Assembly (NCBI RefSeq): GCF_017848315.1
Contig: NZ_JAFKEC010000011.1
Coordinates: forward strand, 53,560 to 117,559
DNA length: 64,000 bases
Direction of reading: 5' to 3'
Source of the DNA: Pseudomonas palmensis
GTDB taxonomy: Bacteria > Pseudomonadota > Gammaproteobacteria > Pseudomonadales > Pseudomonadaceae
A program made the position numbers and the translations under genes. Positions 8,572 through 17,997 of this stretch are shown here, piece after piece. Each line of letters starts with the position of its first letter. Positions within the stretch are counted from its first letter, which is position 1. Under the pieces are notes generated by a model. It was not told where the DNA came from and did no database searches. It worked only from the letters and a program-made list of their open reading frames with translations.

Positions 8572-9343
8572 CGGGCGTGGCCTCGCGGGTGCCCGGGTCG
8601 CCAGCAAGGTCGACGTGCAAGTCTGGTGCGGCAGGGTGCAGTCCCTGGTCATGCAACTGGTCGAACAACTGGGTCATGGCCTTTTCGATGCGGGTCTCGA
8701 CGGTGGCGTCGATACGGCTGTGCAACGTCTCGATGCGGCAACCACCGGGCAACAGTGCGTCGTCTTCGAGCAGGCGCCAGTTTTCCTCATGACGCTCGCG
8801 CAGGGCCTTGGCCAGCTCGAAGTCCTGCGGATTGACATGAATGCGGATGTTTTCGGCGCCCATCGGCAGCAGCTTGAGGGCCTCGCGCAGCACGTGAGTG
8901 ATCTGGCTGGAGTCGGTGGCCAGCTCACGCCCGATCACCTCGCGGGTGATGCGGCTGACCATGTGCACCAGGGCCTTCTCGATCTGGTTGTCCTGCTCGG
9001 CGATCGGGTCGAGCAGGTGGCCCATCAGCTGCTCCAGGCTCGCCAGCTTGGCGCTCAGGGCCACTTCGGCCTCCTGGCGGACCTTGAGCTGGGTGCTGTG
9101 AAACCCTTCGCGCTCGCCGGTGGCAAAGCCTTCGTTGTAGGCTTCCTGGCGAATGCTTTCGAGCTCTTCGAGGGTCAGCGGCTGGACTTCTTCCAGCGGC
9201 ACTTCTTCGACTTCCTCGACGATTTCCGGCTCGGGTTCGGGCTCGGGTTCCGGCTCCGGGTCGAAGCTGGGCAGCGCCCAGCGGTCGAAGCCCTCGACGT
9301 CGCGGGCGGGGATCAGTTCACTCAGGTGCTCGTTGGTCGACAT
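8561..9343 (-). CDS. fliH: FliH, negative regulator of FliI
   Basis: FliH binds FliI, represses its ATPase and anchors it to FliN at the C-ring. The 260-aa product has an N-terminal targeting region with a Trp ([10 protein letters not shown]), then a run of Pro-Glu dipeptides ([11 protein letters not shown], about residues 29-40). A helical stalk and the conserved C-terminal domain ([21 protein letters not shown] and on) follow. The Pro-Glu run is encoded by near-identical 6-base units. A 131-base gap with a palindromic repeat separates it from fliG, which is unusual because these two genes usually adjoin. Confidence 0.95.
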   Translation of the reverse strand: MSTNEHLSELIPARDVEGFDRWALPSFDPEPEPEPEPEPEIVEEVEEVPLEEVQPLTLEELESIRQEAYNEGFATGEREGFHSTQLKVRQEAEVALSAKLASLEQLMGHLLDPIAEQDNQIEKALVHMVSRITREVIGRELATDSSQITHVLREALKLLPMGAENIRIHVNPQDFELAKALRERHEENWRLLEDDALLPGGCRIETLHSRIDATVETRIEKAMTQLFDQLHDQGLHPAAPDLHVDLAGDPGTREATPDAP

Positions 9344-9422
9344 GATTCCACGCGTTCAATTGGGTAGGCGCCGGGGTGGTCGGCGATGCGGCCGCCAGGC
9401 ACCGGCGTGTACCGCGTTGAGG

Positions 9423-9474
9423 CATCCGCCGGCAAGGCCGGCTCCTGTGGAGGAGCCGGAACCGGCGAACGGCT
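9423..9474. repeat. REP/REPIN-like palindromic element between fliG and fliH
   Basis: Two inverted copies of a GCCGGCAAGGCCGGCTCC-like unit face each other across a short spacer: GCCGG...GGCTCC, then GGAGCC...CCGGCG. The whole can fold into one long hairpin. The unit resembles the extragenic REP sequences of P. putida-group genomes. It begins 2 bases after the fliG stop and lies within the fliE-fliJ transcription unit, so it is part of the polycistronic mRNA. Confidence 0.7.
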
Positions 9475-10494
9475 TTAGATCATTTCTTCGGCGCCCTTGC
9501 CGCCAAGCACGATCTCGCCGGCTTCGGCCATGCGCCGGGCAATGGTGAGGATCTCTTTCTGCGCCGTTTCCACGTCGCTGACCCGCACCGGGCCCTTGGC
9601 CTCGAGGTCGTCACGCAGCAGCTCGGAAGCCCGCTTGGACATGTTCTTGAAGATCTTGTCCTTGACCTTCTCGTCGGCGCCCTTGAGCGATACCACCAGC
9701 ACGTCCGAGGACACTTCGCGCAACAGCGCCTGGATACCGCGGTCGTCGACATCGGCCAGGTTGTTGAAGACGAACATGAGGTCTTCGATCTGCTCGGACA
9801 GCTCGCCGTCGACGTCGCGAATCGCGTCCATCAGCTGGCCTTCGACCGAACTGTCGAGGAAGTTCATGATGTCGGCCGCGCGCTTGATACCGCCCAGGGT
9901 GGTACGTGCCGCGTTGGAGTTGCCCGAGAACTGCTTCTCCAGAATCTGGTTGAGCTCCTTGAGCGCCGCCGGCTGCACGGTGTTGAGCGAGGAGACGCGC
10001 AGGATGATGTCCAGGCGCACCTTGTGATCGAAGTTGCCCAGCACCTCACCAGCCTGGTCGGGGTCCAGGTAGGCCACCACGATGGCCTGGATCTGCGGGT
10101 GCTCGTAGCGGATCACGTCGGCCACGGCACGCGGCTCCATCCACTTCAGGCTGTCCAGGCCGCTGGTGTTGCCACCCAGCAGGATGCGGTCGATCAGGCC
10201 GTTGGCCTTGTCCTCGCCCAGGGCCTGGGTGAGCATCTTGCGGATGTAGCCGTCGGAGCCGACACCCAGGCTGGTCTGGTCGCCGACGATCTCGACGAAC
10301 TCGCTCATCACCTGCTCGACCTGTTCGCGATGGACGTTGCCCATCTGCGCCATGGCCACGCCGACCCGCTGCACTTCCTTGGGACCCATGTGGCGCAACA
10401 CCTGCGCCGCATCGGTTTCACCCAGCGACAGCAGCAGGATGGCCGCCTTGTCGACACGGGTCAGTTTGGCGGTAAGGGCTCGATTATCACTCAT
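9475..10494 (-). CDS. fliG: FliG, flagellar motor switch protein
   Basis: FliG sits at the top of the C-ring, bound to the FliF MS-ring, and its C-terminal domain meets the stator. The 339-aa product shows the N-terminal FliF-binding domain (KLTRVDKAAILLLSLGE), the middle EHPQ motif (RYEHPQIQAIVV), and the C-terminal torque helix with charged residues (DDLEAKGPVRVSDVE). It overlaps fliF by 8 bases. Confidence 0.98.
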   Translation of the reverse strand: MSDNRALTAKLTRVDKAAILLLSLGETDAAQVLRHMGPKEVQRVGVAMAQMGNVHREQVEQVMSEFVEIVGDQTSLGVGSDGYIRKMLTQALGEDKANGLIDRILLGGNTSGLDSLKWMEPRAVADVIRYEHPQIQAIVVAYLDPDQAGEVLGNFDHKVRLDIILRVSSLNTVQPAALKELNQILEKQFSGNSNAARTTLGGIKRAADIMNFLDSSVEGQLMDAIRDVDGELSEQIEDLMFVFNNLADVDDRGIQALLREVSSDVLVVSLKGADEKVKDKIFKNMSKRASELLRDDLEAKGPVRVSDVETAQKEILTIARRMAEAGEIVLGGKGAEEMI

Positions 10495-12265
10495 CGGCGT
10501 TGATCCACTCTTTCACGACCTGGGCCACACGACCCGGGTCTTCGGCCACCAGGCTCTTGATTGCGTTCAGCTGAGCGTCGTAACCCTCGCTCGGGCTAGG
10601 CAACAGAATGCTTTGCGGACCACCCAGGCTGACGCGGTCGTTGGCCAGATCGCCATCCAGACCGAGCATGCCGCCCAGTTCCATGTCGCCATCGGCACCG
10701 GCGCCCTGCTTGCCGTTGCCGGTGATGTTGTTGAGCACCGGGCGCAGCACGCCGAACACCAGCACCAGGATGAACAGCACGCCCATGACCTGCTTGATGA
10801 TGTCCCAGAACCACGGTTGCTGGTAGAACGGAATCTCGGTGAACACTTCGCCACGGTCGGCGGCGAATGGCACGTTGATCACGCTGACGCTGTCACCGCG
10901 GCTGGCATCGAAGCCGACGGCGTCCTGCACCAGGCGCGTGAAGCGCGCCAGGTCTTCGGCCCCCCATGGCGCGCGGGTCGACTCGCCAGTGGCCGGGTCG
11001 AGCTTGACCTGGTCGTCGACCACCACCGCGACCGACAGGCGGCTCAGGCGCCCCTGCTGCTGGCGGGTGTGGCTGATGGAACGGTCCAGTTCGAAGTTCT
11101 TGGTCGACTGCTGACGCTTGTCGGCCGGGTACGGTGCGAGCATCGGCTGGCCGGTGGCCGGGTCCATGATCTGCTGGCCGTTGGCGTCCAGCAGCGGCTG
11201 GCCTGGTTGCACCATGCCCGCGGCAGCCTGTGCCTGACCGGTCTGCTGTGGCGCAGTGGCCGGGCCGGGTGGCTGGTTGCTCAGGGCACCAGGCACGCCC
11301 TGCGGGCCCATGCTGCTGGAGCGTTGTTCGTTCACCGACTGCTCGCTGCGCAAGGCAGGCTGGTCGGGGTTGAACTGTTCGGAGGTGGACTCGACCGCAC
11401 TGAAGTCGACGTCGGCGGAGACTTCGGCCTTGTAGCGGTCGTTGCCCAGCACCGGCAACAGAATGTTGTGCACGCGCTGGGTGAGCATGCCTTCCATGCG
11501 GCGGCTGTAGTCGAACTGCTTGCCGGCCATGGTCAGCTCGGAGTTCTCGCCCTGGTCGGACAGCAGGTTGCCCTTCTGGTCGACCACGGTCACCTGGGAC
11601 TTGTTCAGTTCCGGAACGCTGGACGCCACCAGGTTGACGATGGCCGCCACCTGGCCGGGCTCGAGGCCACGCCCCGAATACAGCTCGACCAGTACCGAGG
11701 CACTGGGCTTGCGCTCGTCGCGCACGAACACCGAGCTTTTCGGAATGGCCAGGTGCACGCGGGCACCCTTGACGTTGTTCAGGCTGGAGATGGTACGCGC
11801 CAGCTCACCTTCCAGGCCGCGACGATAACGGGTGGCCTCCATGAACTGGCTGGTGCCCAGCCCCTGCTCCTTGTCGAGCAGTTCGAAGCCGACGTTGCCG
11901 TCGCCTGGCGCCACGCCGGCCGCGGCAAGTTTCAGGCGCGCACGGGAGAGGTCTTCGGACTTGACCAGCAGCGCCCCGGAGCTGGGCTCGACGTTGTAGG
12001 CGATGTCGGCAGCGGACAGGGTGTCCATGACCTGCTTGGTGTCCATGCCGGCAAGGCTTGGGTACAGCGGGCGGTAATCGGGCTGCTGCGACCACAGCAC
12101 CACGGCAAAGCCGATCGCCACGCTCGCCGCCAACCCGACCAGCAGGCCGACCTGACGCAGCATGGGCATCTCTGCGATGTTTTCCAGAAAGGACATGCCG
12201 AACAGCGGCGGCTTGGGCGCCGGGCTGCCTTTGGCGGGCACGTTATCAACGACTGCTTCGGCCAT
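10487..12265 (-). CDS. fliF: FliF, flagellar MS-ring protein
   Basis: FliF forms the inner-membrane MS-ring on which the basal body is built. The 592-aa protein has two membrane helices: about residues 35-57 (VGLLVGLAASVAIGFAVVLW) and near 475-500 (VMGVLFILVLVFGVLRPVL). Ring-building domains lie between them (VPEVNKS-type motif seen as VPELNKSQVTVVDQKGNLL). A Gln/Pro-rich insert lies in the periplasmic region. The C-terminal FliG-binding tail ends VKEWINADE. fliE lies 15 bases upstream. Confidence 0.98.
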   Translation of the reverse strand: MAEAVVDNVPAKGSPAPKPPLFGMSFLENIAEMPMLRQVGLLVGLAASVAIGFAVVLWSQQPDYRPLYPSLAGMDTKQVMDTLSAADIAYNVEPSSGALLVKSEDLSRARLKLAAAGVAPGDGNVGFELLDKEQGLGTSQFMEATRYRRGLEGELARTISSLNNVKGARVHLAIPKSSVFVRDERKPSASVLVELYSGRGLEPGQVAAIVNLVASSVPELNKSQVTVVDQKGNLLSDQGENSELTMAGKQFDYSRRMEGMLTQRVHNILLPVLGNDRYKAEVSADVDFSAVESTSEQFNPDQPALRSEQSVNEQRSSSMGPQGVPGALSNQPPGPATAPQQTGQAQAAAGMVQPGQPLLDANGQQIMDPATGQPMLAPYPADKRQQSTKNFELDRSISHTRQQQGRLSRLSVAVVVDDQVKLDPATGESTRAPWGAEDLARFTRLVQDAVGFDASRGDSVSVINVPFAADRGEVFTEIPFYQQPWFWDIIKQVMGVLFILVLVFGVLRPVLNNITGNGKQGAGADGDMELGGMLGLDGDLANDRVSLGGPQSILLPSPSEGYDAQLNAIKSLVAEDPGRVAQVVKEWINADE

Positions 12266-12280
12266 GACTCAATCTCGCCC

Positions 12281-12607
12281 TTATACCGGCATCTGCATGA
12301 TGTCTTGATACGCCTGCACCAGCTTGTTGCGCACCTGGGTCAAGGCCTGGAACGACACGCTGGCCTTCTGCGAGGCGATCATCACGTCGGTAAGGTCGAC
12401 GCCGCTCTTGCCGATCTCGAAGGCGTTGGCCAACTGGGTGGACGCCTGCTGGGTATCGCTGACCTTGTTGATGGCCTGGCCAAGCATGTCGGCAAAACCG
12501 CTCGAGCCAAGCTCTGGCGCAGGGGCAGCCTTCGACATCGACATGGCGTCCGCCTGCATGGCCCGCATGTCCAACATCAATCGATTAAATTCAACACCTT
12601 GGCTCAT
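12281..12607 (-). CDS. fliE: FliE, MS-ring/rod junction protein
   Basis: FliE links the MS-ring to the proximal rod and is needed for export of other rod proteins. The 108-aa product matches the family size and carries the C-terminal signature [20 protein letters not shown] followed by [14 protein letters not shown]. It is the first gene of the fliE-fliF-fliG-fliH-fliI-fliJ operon. A sigma-54 promoter at 12669-12682 lies about 60 bases upstream. Confidence 0.97.
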   Translation of the reverse strand: MSQGVEFNRLMLDMRAMQADAMSMSKAAPAPELGSSGFADMLGQAINKVSDTQQASTQLANAFEIGKSGVDLTDVMIASQKASVSFQALTQVRNKLVQAYQDIMQMPV

Positions 12608-12668
12608 TGACTCTTCTCTCCGACGACCCGCATTTTTTTGACACTACGCAGCGGACAGGCAGAACTTA

Positions 12669-12682
12669 GCAACAAGAGTGCC
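12669..12682 (-). promoter_or_regulatory. Sigma-54 promoter of fliE
   Basis: The minus strand reads GGCACTCTTGTTGC, with a full GGCAC -24 element and TTGC -12 element at the right spacing. The predicted start is near 12657, giving a leader of about 50 bases. In P. aeruginosa the fliE operon is FleQ-dependent. Confidence 0.8.
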
Positions 12683-12723
12683 AGCTCTACCCACAGGACC
12701 AACAAAAACGACCGGTTACGGCG

Positions 12724-14103
12724 TCACACGCCGCTGGCGTAGAGACTCGCCTCCACATCCAGGCCGGCATCACGCATCTGTGCCAGCTTGTAGCGCAAGG
12801 TGCGCGGGCTGATGCCCAGACGCTCGGCAGCCTCCTTGCGGCGCCCGCGCTCGGCGCGCAGGGTATCGATGATCATCTGGAACTCGTGGCGGCGCAGATC
12901 ATCCCCCAGCCCGGCTGGCTCGGACGGCTCGGCCAGCACCGGCTCTACGGGCGATGCCGCCAGCAGCGGCAGCACCCCGGCCAGGCAGAAGTCCGCCGCC
13001 TCGATCACCCCGCCCTGCTGCAGGATCAGCGCCCGCTGGATGGCGTTGTCCAGCTCGCGCACGTTACCCGGCCACGGATAGCCTTGCAGGCAGGCCTGGG
13101 CCTGGGCCGACAGGCGCACGGGGGCATGCTTCATTTTATTGACGTGTCGCGCCAGCAGACGCTCGGCCAGCGGCAGAATGTCGGCGCTGCGCTCGCGCAG
13201 CGGTCGCCAGGCCAGCGGGAACACAGACAGACGATAGAACAGGTCTTCGCGAAACCGCCCCGCCGCCACTTCGCCGGCAAGGTCGCGGTTGGTGGTGGCG
13301 ACCACGCGGATGTCCAGCGCGATCGGCTTGCGCCCGCCTACCCGCTCGACCTCGCGCTCCTGCAGCACTCGCAGCAGCTTGGCCTGCAGCCCCAGCGGCA
13401 TTTCGGAAATCTCGTCGAGCAGCAGTGTGCCACCGTCGGCCTGCTCGAACTTGCCTGGCTGGGCGGCTATCGCCCCGGTGAACGAGCCCTTTTCATGACC
13501 GAACAACGTGGCTTCGAGCATGTTGTCGGGGATGGCGGCGCAGTTGATGGCCACGAATGGCTGGTCGGCACGCAGGGACTGCTGGTGAATGTAGCGCGCC
13601 AGCACCTCCTTGCCGGTGCCCGATTCGCCGGAAATCAGCACGGTGGAATCACTGCGCGCCACCCGCGCGGCCAGTTCGAGCAACTGCGCACTGGCAGGCT
13701 CGCGCGCCACCGGACCGTCGGCGTCCGCGCCGCTGGCAACGCCCAGGGCATGACGGGCCACCAGGTCGAGCAATGCGCGTGGCTCGAAGGGCTTGACCAG
13801 ATAGTCCGCAGCGCCCTGGCGCATCGCATCCACTGCACGCTCAACGGCGGCGTGCGCGGTCATCAGCAGCACCGGCAACTGCGGCTGGCGGGCCCGCAAC
13901 GCGGCCAGCAACTGGTGGCCGTCCATTCCCGGCATGTTGACGTCGCTGACCACCAGGCTGAAGGGCTGACTGGCCGTCACTTCCAGCGCTTCTTCGGCCG
14001 AGCCCACTGCATGATAGGCAAAACCGCCCAGCTCCAGGGTATCGGCCAGGGCCTGGCGCAGTACGCGGTCATCCTCGACCAGCAGAACCTTGATCGCCCT
14101 CAT
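12724..14103 (-). CDS. fleR: FleR, sigma-54-dependent response regulator
   Basis: FleR activates mid-class flagellar genes (flgB, flgF and others in P. aeruginosa) with RpoN. The start at 14103 ([12 protein letters not shown], 459 aa) overlaps the fleS stop by 4 bases. The receiver domain carries phospho-acceptor Asp54 ([12 protein letters not shown]) and KPF. The AAA+ domain has Walker A GESGTGKE, the sigma-54 contact loop GSFTGA, and [14 protein letters not shown] Fis-type helix-turn-helix ends the protein ([20 protein letters not shown]). Confidence 0.97.
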   Translation of the reverse strand: MRAIKVLLVEDDRVLRQALADTLELGGFAYHAVGSAEEALEVTASQPFSLVVSDVNMPGMDGHQLLAALRARQPQLPVLLMTAHAAVERAVDAMRQGAADYLVKPFEPRALLDLVARHALGVASGADADGPVAREPASAQLLELAARVARSDSTVLISGESGTGKEVLARYIHQQSLRADQPFVAINCAAIPDNMLEATLFGHEKGSFTGAIAAQPGKFEQADGGTLLLDEISEMPLGLQAKLLRVLQEREVERVGGRKPIALDIRVVATTNRDLAGEVAAGRFREDLFYRLSVFPLAWRPLRERSADILPLAERLLARHVNKMKHAPVRLSAQAQACLQGYPWPGNVRELDNAIQRALILQQGGVIEAADFCLAGVLPLLAASPVEPVLAEPSEPAGLGDDLRRHEFQMIIDTLRAERGRRKEAAERLGISPRTLRYKLAQMRDAGLDVEASLYASGV

Positions 14104-15308
14104 GCCGTTGCCTCCAGCGGTGCGCCGATCAGCGGCAGGGTCACCAGCGCGCAGGTACCGCGCCCGGGGCGCGAGCGCAGCTGCACGGTGCCCTGGTGTG
14201 CTCGGGCAACCGCCATCACCACCGCCAGGCCAAGCCCGGTGCCAGTGGCCTTGGTGGTCAGGAACGGCTCGCCCAGCCGCGCCAGCAATGCACTGTCGAT
14301 GCCCGGCCCGGCATCGCTGATGCACAGGCGCAGGCTCTGCCCGCGACGATACAGGTGTACCTTGAGCCGAGCAGCGCCGGGCGCGGCCTGCAGGGCGTTT
14401 TCAATGAGATTGAGCAACGCCCCCACCAGGGTGTCGCGGTTGCACAGCAATTCACCCAGGTGGCTGTCGCACTGCCAGCGCACAGCATGCCCCTGTACAT
14501 GTACCTGCGCGGCCTGCTGCAGCGCCTGGAACAACGCCTTGGGGGTCACGCGGTCGGTCAGCGGCAGTTCGCCGCGGGCGAACACCAGCATGTCGCGTAC
14601 CTGGTGCTCGAGTTCGTGCAGACGCTCCTTGAGGCTGCCGGCAAAACGCTGACGGGTGTCCAGCGGCAGGTCCTGCTCGGCCAGGTGACTGGCATACAGC
14701 AAGGCGGCCGACAGTGGCGTGCGGATCTGATGCGCCAGCGAGGCCACCATCCGCCCCAGGGTCGACAGGCGCTCGTGCCGCGCCAGCTGGCTTTGCAGGT
14801 GGCGGGTTTCGGTGAGATCGGTCAACAGCACCAGCTGGCCCGGCTCGGCATCCAGCGAGCGGGTAGCGATCGACAGGCGGCGACCATCGCGCAGCGACAC
14901 TTCGTGGCCGTCGTCCTCGCGCGGCGCAAAGCTGCGGGCGATCACCTGACGCCACAGCTCGCCCACCAGCGGCTGGCCCAGCAGTTCGACGGCGGCCGGG
15001 TTGGCCTCGCGCACGCGGCCCTGGCCGTCGATCACGATCACCCCGCCGGGCAACAGCGACAGCAGGTTCTGCAGGCGGTTGGCCAGTCGCTCCTTCTCCG
15101 CCAGCTCCGCCATGCGCTGCGCACTGACCACGGCCAACTCCCCCTTGAGCTCGGTGACACGGGCCTCGAGCAGGTTGTAGGACTGGCTCAGCTGGGTCGA
15201 CACCTGGTCGAACAGGGCAAACGCCTGCTCGAGCCCCTGACGACTCTGCTGTTCGGCGGCGTCAGAACGCCTGGGCTCGGCGGCGGGGATGTGGGCGGCG
15301 TGGGGCAT
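14100..15308 (-). CDS. fleS: FleS, sensor histidine kinase
   Basis: FleS is the cytoplasmic kinase partner of FleR. I use the ATG at 15308 (MPHAAHIPAAEPRR, 402 aa), preceded by GAGAG and by the sigma-54 promoter at 15364; starts further upstream lie within or before that promoter. Domain order is an N-terminal coiled coil (about 30-75), a PAS domain (about 80-180), a HisKA domain with the phospho-histidine in SLAHQIRTPLSAALL, and HATPase_c with DAGPGI and GTGLGLAVV. No membrane helices are seen. Confidence 0.96.
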   Translation of the reverse strand: MPHAAHIPAAEPRRSDAAEQQSRQGLEQAFALFDQVSTQLSQSYNLLEARVTELKGELAVVSAQRMAELAEKERLANRLQNLLSLLPGGVIVIDGQGRVREANPAAVELLGQPLVGELWRQVIARSFAPREDDGHEVSLRDGRRLSIATRSLDAEPGQLVLLTDLTETRHLQSQLARHERLSTLGRMVASLAHQIRTPLSAALLYASHLAEQDLPLDTRQRFAGSLKERLHELEHQVRDMLVFARGELPLTDRVTPKALFQALQQAAQVHVQGHAVRWQCDSHLGELLCNRDTLVGALLNLIENALQAAPGAARLKVHLYRRGQSLRLCISDAGPGIDSALLARLGEPFLTTKATGTGLGLAVVMAVARAHQGTVQLRSRPGRGTCALVTLPLIGAPLEATA

Positions 15309-15363
15309 GGGTTGCTCTCTCGCATGGCTCACCGTCATAAAACGGTATGTTGCCAGCGGTATA

Positions 15364-15377
15364 GCAATAGACGTGCC
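15364..15377 (-). promoter_or_regulatory. Sigma-54 promoter of fleSR
   Basis: The minus strand reads GGCACGTCTATTGC, an exact GGCAC-N5-TTGC-type site. The predicted start is near 15352, giving a leader of about 44 bases to the fleS ATG. It lies in the 206-base gap downstream of fleQ. FleQ drives fleSR in P. aeruginosa. Confidence 0.8.
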
Positions 15378-15514
15378 GGATACTTTGACGGGGGGTTGCC
15401 AGCAGCAGCGGCGCGCCGCCCAAAGCCAGCAAGGGCAGGCTTTACAGCCCTGTGGAAAATAGGGGTATTGCGTTCGGCAGGCCCCGGTCGGGACCTGCCG
15501 GCAGGAAGCAGGCG

Positions 15515-16990
<1,476 letters not shown>

Positions 16991-17098
16991 GCAATCGAAA
17001 CTTCCCTAGTCAACTCGACACCCAATGTGGGCATGCTCGACATCCATTCCGACTGGAGCGGTCAGTGATCGGACGTCTGAAATTAGAAAACAGCCACT

Positions 17099-17127
17099 AG
17101 TTAAGTCAAAAAATCGTACACAGTCAA
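17099..17127 (-). promoter_or_regulatory. Candidate sigma-70 promoter of fleQ
   Basis: The minus strand shows TTGACT, a 17-base spacer and TTAACT in the 172-base gap before fleQ. P. aeruginosa fleQ is known to be sigma-70-dependent, which fits. The local sequence is AT-rich compared with its surroundings. The predicted leader is about 100 bases. Confidence 0.5.
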
Positions 17128-17162
17128 ATTTATGGCGCACTGCATTTTCGAACCGTCCAGCG

Positions 17163-17459
17163 TCAGCTGAACAGATGGTATACCTTTGCGGCGTTTTTCG
17201 CTTGGCGGATCTGCGTCATCTCGTCGACTATTGTTTGACGTTCACCACTTGCAACATCAATTAGTTGGCGGTAGACGTCGAGCAATTCCTCAAGACTGGT
17301 GCGCAGAACCTGTTCGTTGGTCGATGCCTCGGCCAGTACGTCCTCGACGCAAACACGGCAGCTCAGGTCCAGTTCGGTGATCGTTTCCCAGTCGCGGCTG
17401 GCCAATGCCCCGAGCAGGGCTTCGCGGGTTTGTTCGATACGTTCGAGCACGGCACTCAT
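17163..17459 (-). CDS. fliT: FliT-like flagellar export chaperone
   Basis: This 98-aa helical protein follows fliS by 9 bases. Size, position and its amphipathic helices (MSAVLERIEQTREALLGAL and on) fit FliT, the chaperone of the cap protein FliD. P. aeruginosa has a second fliS-like gene at this place, so it might equally be named after that. Sequence conservation in this family is low, so the call rests mainly on context. Confidence 0.75.
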   Translation of the reverse strand: MSAVLERIEQTREALLGALASRDWETITELDLSCRVCVEDVLAEASTNEQVLRTSLEELLDVYRQLIDVASGERQTIVDEMTQIRQAKNAAKVYHLFS

Positions 17460-17468
17460 GGCGTTCTC

Positions 17469-17864
17469 CTAGACGTCGGCGACCTGATCGCCGATCGCGT
17501 CCCAACCTTCCTTGACGGTAATCAGCAGGCGTGCGACTTCATTGAGGATCTCCGGGTCGTTCTGCACGTTGGCCTCGACCAGGCGCCTGCTCATGTAGGC
17601 GTACAGCCCATCGATGTCGGCCAGTGCCTCGGCCTGGTTTTCGAGGTCGAGCCCTTCGCGCAGACCGCCGATGATCCCGATGGCCTTGCCGATCAGGATG
17701 CCCTTCTGGGCCAGGTCATTGCGCGCGATTGCACCTTTGGCCTGCGCGATGCGATCCAGCCCGCCCTGCATGAGCATCTGCACGAGACGGTGCGGGCTGG
17801 CCTCGGAGGTCTGCGCCACGCCGTTGACTTTCTGGTACTGCCGAAGGGCCAACATAGGGTTCAT
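17469..17864 (-). CDS. fliS: FliS, flagellin export chaperone
   Basis: FliS binds the C-terminal part of flagellin and prevents its assembly in the cytosol. The 131-aa product starts MNPMLALRQYQKVNGVAQTSEASPH, the typical FliS N-terminus, followed by the motif LVQMLMQGGLDRIAQAKGA. Length is normal. It has its own sigma-28 promoter at 17905-17931 and is cut off from fliD by an intrinsic terminator. Confidence 0.95.
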   Translation of the reverse strand: MNPMLALRQYQKVNGVAQTSEASPHRLVQMLMQGGLDRIAQAKGAIARNDLAQKGILIGKAIGIIGGLREGLDLENQAEALADIDGLYAYMSRRLVEANVQNDPEILNEVARLLITVKEGWDAIGDQVADV

Positions 17865-17904
17865 GTTCTACCTCGTAACAAACGAAAAGGTTCATATACC
17901 GCCT

Positions 17905-17931
17905 GTATCGCCTGCGGGTCAAAAAACTTTA
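17905..17931 (-). promoter_or_regulatory. Sigma-28 (FliA) promoter of fliS-fliT
   Basis: The minus strand reads TAAAGTTT, then 11 bases, then GGCGATAC, at exactly the spacing of the consensus TAAAGTTT-N11-GCCGATAA. The fliS ATG is about 40 bases downstream. Confidence 0.75.
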
Positions 17932-17943
17932 ACCCCGAAAACG

Positions 17944-17984
17944 AAAAGCCCGGAGCACCCGAAGGGGTGCTGCCGGGCTTTTTT
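17944..17984 (-). terminator. Intrinsic terminator between fliD and fliS
   Basis: A long stem (AAGCCCGG.AGCACCC / GGGTGCT.CCGGGCTT, one unpaired base) has a GAAG-type loop and is flanked by A and T runs on both sides. On the minus strand it follows the fliD stop (17998) and ends in a T run, so it should stop fliD transcription before fliS. Confidence 0.85.
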
Positions 17985-17997
17985 GCGGCCCCTGCTA

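Noticed and set aside
15478..15501. Hairpin GGCAGG.CCC / GGG.CCTGCC downstream of fleQ as a terminator
   Set aside because: The stem is interrupted and has no T run; it may end fleQ transcription, but the evidence is too weak for a feature.
16995..17010. A possible sigma-54 site before fleQ (GG...TTGC on the minus strand)
   Set aside because: The GG-to-GC distance is 11 instead of 10, and fleQ is known to use sigma-70 in P. aeruginosa.
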